A stretch of 64,000 nt of DNA from Flavobacteriales bacterium. Lineage in GTDB: Bacteria > Bacteroidota > Bacteroidia > NS11-12g > UBA9320. The notes under the pieces are model-generated. The model saw nothing but the letters and a program-made list of their open reading frames with translations. It did not search any database and had not been told where the DNA came from. The DNA is taken from the NCBI GenBank assembly GCA_020635355.1, contig JACJZW010000002.1, positions 124,001 through 188,000 on the forward strand, given 5' to 3'. How positions within the stretch are numbered: position 1 is the stretch's first letter; every line of letters begins with the position of its first letter. The position numbers and the translations under genes are program-made. Shown here in pieces: positions 62,353 to 64,000 of this stretch.

Positions 62353-63141
62353 ATGAAACTTAACCTCAAAATTCTCCTAGGTCTGTTGACCCTCTTTTTT
62401 CTCCCCTTGTTATTAACTCATTGTAAGGACGATGAGTCACCAAAACAAACCGGAACACTACGCTTTCAAATGATCAACCCCATTTCACAGCCGTACCGGA
62501 TGAAAAAGGCCAATCCGGATTTAACCGGCACCGAAACGGTCACCAAAACCATCAGCTTCAACGTCTGCGTGGGCGATGTGTGGGTTTCCAAACATGAAGT
62601 GAAGGAAGGCGAGGAAGATGTACCGGAGGATTGGGTCCGACTCACGTCCTTCACCAATCGTGATCACAAATTATTCGAAGATTATTCTTTTCCGGATGTT
62701 GAAATTCCAATAGGGGAATACAAAAGTGTGCACCTCACGTTTCGCAACGTCTTTTATCGGTATGCGGTGCTGGAATCGGATTCCAGTGTATTCTATGAAT
62801 TACTGGAAACCATGGGTTCCTGGGGGGATTCCTGCAACTGGAATGATACCTCGTGGGTGGATCCCAATAGCAATTATTTTAGTTTAGCCGGTAATCACCG
62901 TTTGGTTGGGGGACGTTATATCCTGGAGGTTCCTGATGAAAAGCTAACAGGCTTTACCATTGATGCCAACAAAATAGCCGTGGTTAGCTGGCGGTTGGGT
63001 GCAGGAGCCACTGAACCGTGCACCACCACGCTTCATGACGTAAATAACAACCGTACGTGGGACTGCGGAACCGATTCCATGTCGTTCTACTGTCCGCCGG
63101 AAGTCAAGGCCATGTGGGATTTTGTTGTTGAATACCAATAG
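62353..63141 (+). CDS. Hypothetical lipoprotein
   Basis: 262 residues. Signal with lipobox LLTHC (cysteine about 24), then a beta-rich body containing IPIGEYKSVHLTFRNV, which recalls DUF4382-like or similar surface lipoproteins, and several cysteines (NVCVGDVW, DSCNWND, EPCTTT, WDCGTD, YCPPEV) that probably form disulfides. It has its own transcription unit after a terminator. Function unknown. Confidence 0.75.
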   Translation: MKLNLKILLGLLTLFFLPLLLTHCKDDESPKQTGTLRFQMINPISQPYRMKKANPDLTGTETVTKTISFNVCVGDVWVSKHEVKEGEEDVPEDWVRLTSFTNRDHKLFEDYSFPDVEIPIGEYKSVHLTFRNVFYRYAVLESDSSVFYELLETMGSWGDSCNWNDTSWVDPNSNYFSLAGNHRLVGGRYILEVPDEKLTGFTIDANKIAVVSWRLGAGATEPCTTTLHDVNNNRTWDCGTDSMSFYCPPEVKAMWDFVVEYQ

Positions 63142-63175
63142 CCCTGGCAGGTTATAAATGCTTGATTTTTAATGC

Positions 63176-63550
63176 TTAATTATTGCTCTTTTCGAACGGC
63201 TTCTTCGTTTCTACTTGAGATGTCTTAACAATGGACGTAAGGAGTTTGATTACTTCAAGACACAGACTTTTTATTCTTATTGTGTCGTAGTTAATGATCT
63301 TGCTATACTCAATTAATTCCAGCCAATAATAGGTTTCACGTGCCTCTTTGGATGAGATACTCATTTTTGCCGCAAATTCACGTTTGCTATAACTTGCTGA
63401 AGCTTCAACCACATTTGCTCCGATACTGGTAGCACTTCTTAATAACTGTTTAGAGAGTACATACTCCTTTCTTTGAATCATGTGAAGGTACAGGTCAATG
63501 GCTTCTTTGGATAGCTGAAGTGATTTCTCCTTAATGACGTTTCTTTTCAT
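63176..63550 (-). CDS. Four-helix-bundle protein (S23/IVS family)
   Basis: 124 residues of the four-helix-bundle family related to the protein encoded in 23S rRNA intervening sequences. Typical segments are SKEAIDLYLHMI, LLRSATSIGANVVEASAS (the family signature) and KEARETYYWLELIEYSKII. It is free-standing, not inside rRNA. Function unknown in chromosomal context. Single gene between convergent and same-strand neighbours. Confidence 0.93.
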   Translation of the reverse strand: MKRNVIKEKSLQLSKEAIDLYLHMIQRKEYVLSKQLLRSATSIGANVVEASASYSKREFAAKMSISSKEARETYYWLELIEYSKIINYDTIRIKSLCLEVIKLLTSIVKTSQVETKKPFEKSNN

Positions 63551-63692
63551 AGTTTTTTGGTTTTACCCAAAACTATGTTTAGAAGGACAGTTGGTGTTGA
63601 GTTGGTAAATTGTAATTAACCCAACGTCTTCTTTTTAATGCTAAATGTCTATTTAACATTAAGAATTAAGAACTCAACATTAACAGGATCAA

Positions 63693-64000
63693 TCATCTAT
63701 CATTTATAATCATTAACGCTTTAACCAATTCATCCAATTCAGCAGTGGAGGTATACACATTTGGTGTGATCCGGCATCCTTTCACTCCGGGTCTATCTAT
63801 GGCTACGGTCCAGATACGGTAATCGGTTAGAAGTTTGTTGGCCAGTTCAGATGGAGTCATGGAATCTATGCCTACGTTGGCAATACCACAGTATCGGTTG
63901 ATGTCGCTGGAGGTATTAAGCTGAATTCCTTTGACACCTCGGACTTGCGTTGTCCAATAGGTGGTTAGATAGCGGAGTCGAGCCTCTTTTCGTTCCGATC
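63693..64000 (-). CDS. Class V aminotransferase-like protein (partial, C-terminal part)
   Basis: The last ~101 residues are in the window. The reading frame gives LRYLTTYWTTQVRGVKG, then SSDINRYCGIANVGIDSM and WTVAIDRPGVKGCRITPNVY, ending LVKALMIINDR before a TGA at 63693. This matches the C-terminal domain of PLP-dependent class V aminotransferases of the isopenicillin-N-epimerase-like group. The PLP lysine and the N-terminus lie beyond the window, so substrate cannot be judged. Confidence 0.8.
   Translation of the reverse strand, partial: SERKEARLRYLTTYWTTQVRGVKGIQLNTSSDINRYCGIANVGIDSMTPSELANKLLTDYRIWTVAIDRPGVKGCRITPNVYTSTAELDELVKALMIINDR

Noticed and set aside
1..64000. CRISPR array, prophage or integrative element
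   Set aside because: No regular direct repeats with unique spacers, no phage structural genes and no integrase other than the IS3 transposase were found.

Overview
The window comes from the chromosome of a member of the Bacteroidota. The evidence is convergent: two clear type IX secretion (T9SS) C-terminal sorting domains, an exosortase N/VIT-protein pair, many lipoproteins with long beta-propeller-like bodies, Bacteroidota-type -7 promoter elements (TAnnTTTG), and housekeeping genes of the usual size for the phylum (961-residue glycine dehydrogenase, FloA/NfeD pair). Genus cannot be resolved from sequence alone. I see no rRNA, tRNA or CRISPR array.

Layout. 0-8 kb is mainly core: a truncated chrA chromate transporter, a coiled-coil lipoprotein, gcvP, nfeD-floA (membrane microdomain pair), a YdeI-like protein and an MBL-fold/double-rhodanese sulfur enzyme. 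8.2-10.5 kb is an AT-rich accessory islet with three orphan genes, one with a HEPN-like R-x4-H motif, ending in a 108-bp inverted-repeat element. 10.5-15.2 kb holds a membrane protein with a GspG-like tail, a Crp/Fnr regulator and a large MORN/YwqK-repeat exported protein.

15.4-23.15 kb is the best candidate for an undescribed system. It is a tightly coupled six-gene operon of a coiled-coil protein, an orphan cytosolic protein, an unusual AAA+ ATPase with a D-D Walker B, another orphan cytosolic protein, a small membrane protein and a three-TM protein with a large extracytoplasmic domain. I infer an ATP-driven assembly coupled to the envelope.

23.5-30.5 kb carries a Tat-exported glycosylasparaginase, a TonB-C protein with a good terminator, the exosortase N/VIT module and a DUF3820 protein. 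30.6-32.5 kb is a three-copy tandem repeat array split by an intact IS3-family element with a TAT target duplication. 32.7-34.2 kb is a PepSY/CbiX-lipoprotein operon with a 19-bp palindrome upstream. 34.4-41.4 kb encodes exported proteins, including two WG-repeat paralogues. 41.4-47.7 kb is a two-component module (hybrid kinase with HPt, NtrC-type sigma-54 activator, stand-alone receiver) followed by an outer-membrane protein and a DUF4382 lipoprotein. Paired TCA-N3-TGA sites lie at matching distances from two sigma-54-like promoters, suggesting a local regulon. 47.8-64 kb has a T9SS cargo with seven Cys repeats, an Arr-type ADP-ribosyltransferase fused to a helical domain, an exported WD40-caspase protein, two divergent pairs of paralogous lipoproteins, a Kelch T9SS cargo, a lipoprotein, a four-helix-bundle protein and a truncated class V aminotransferase.
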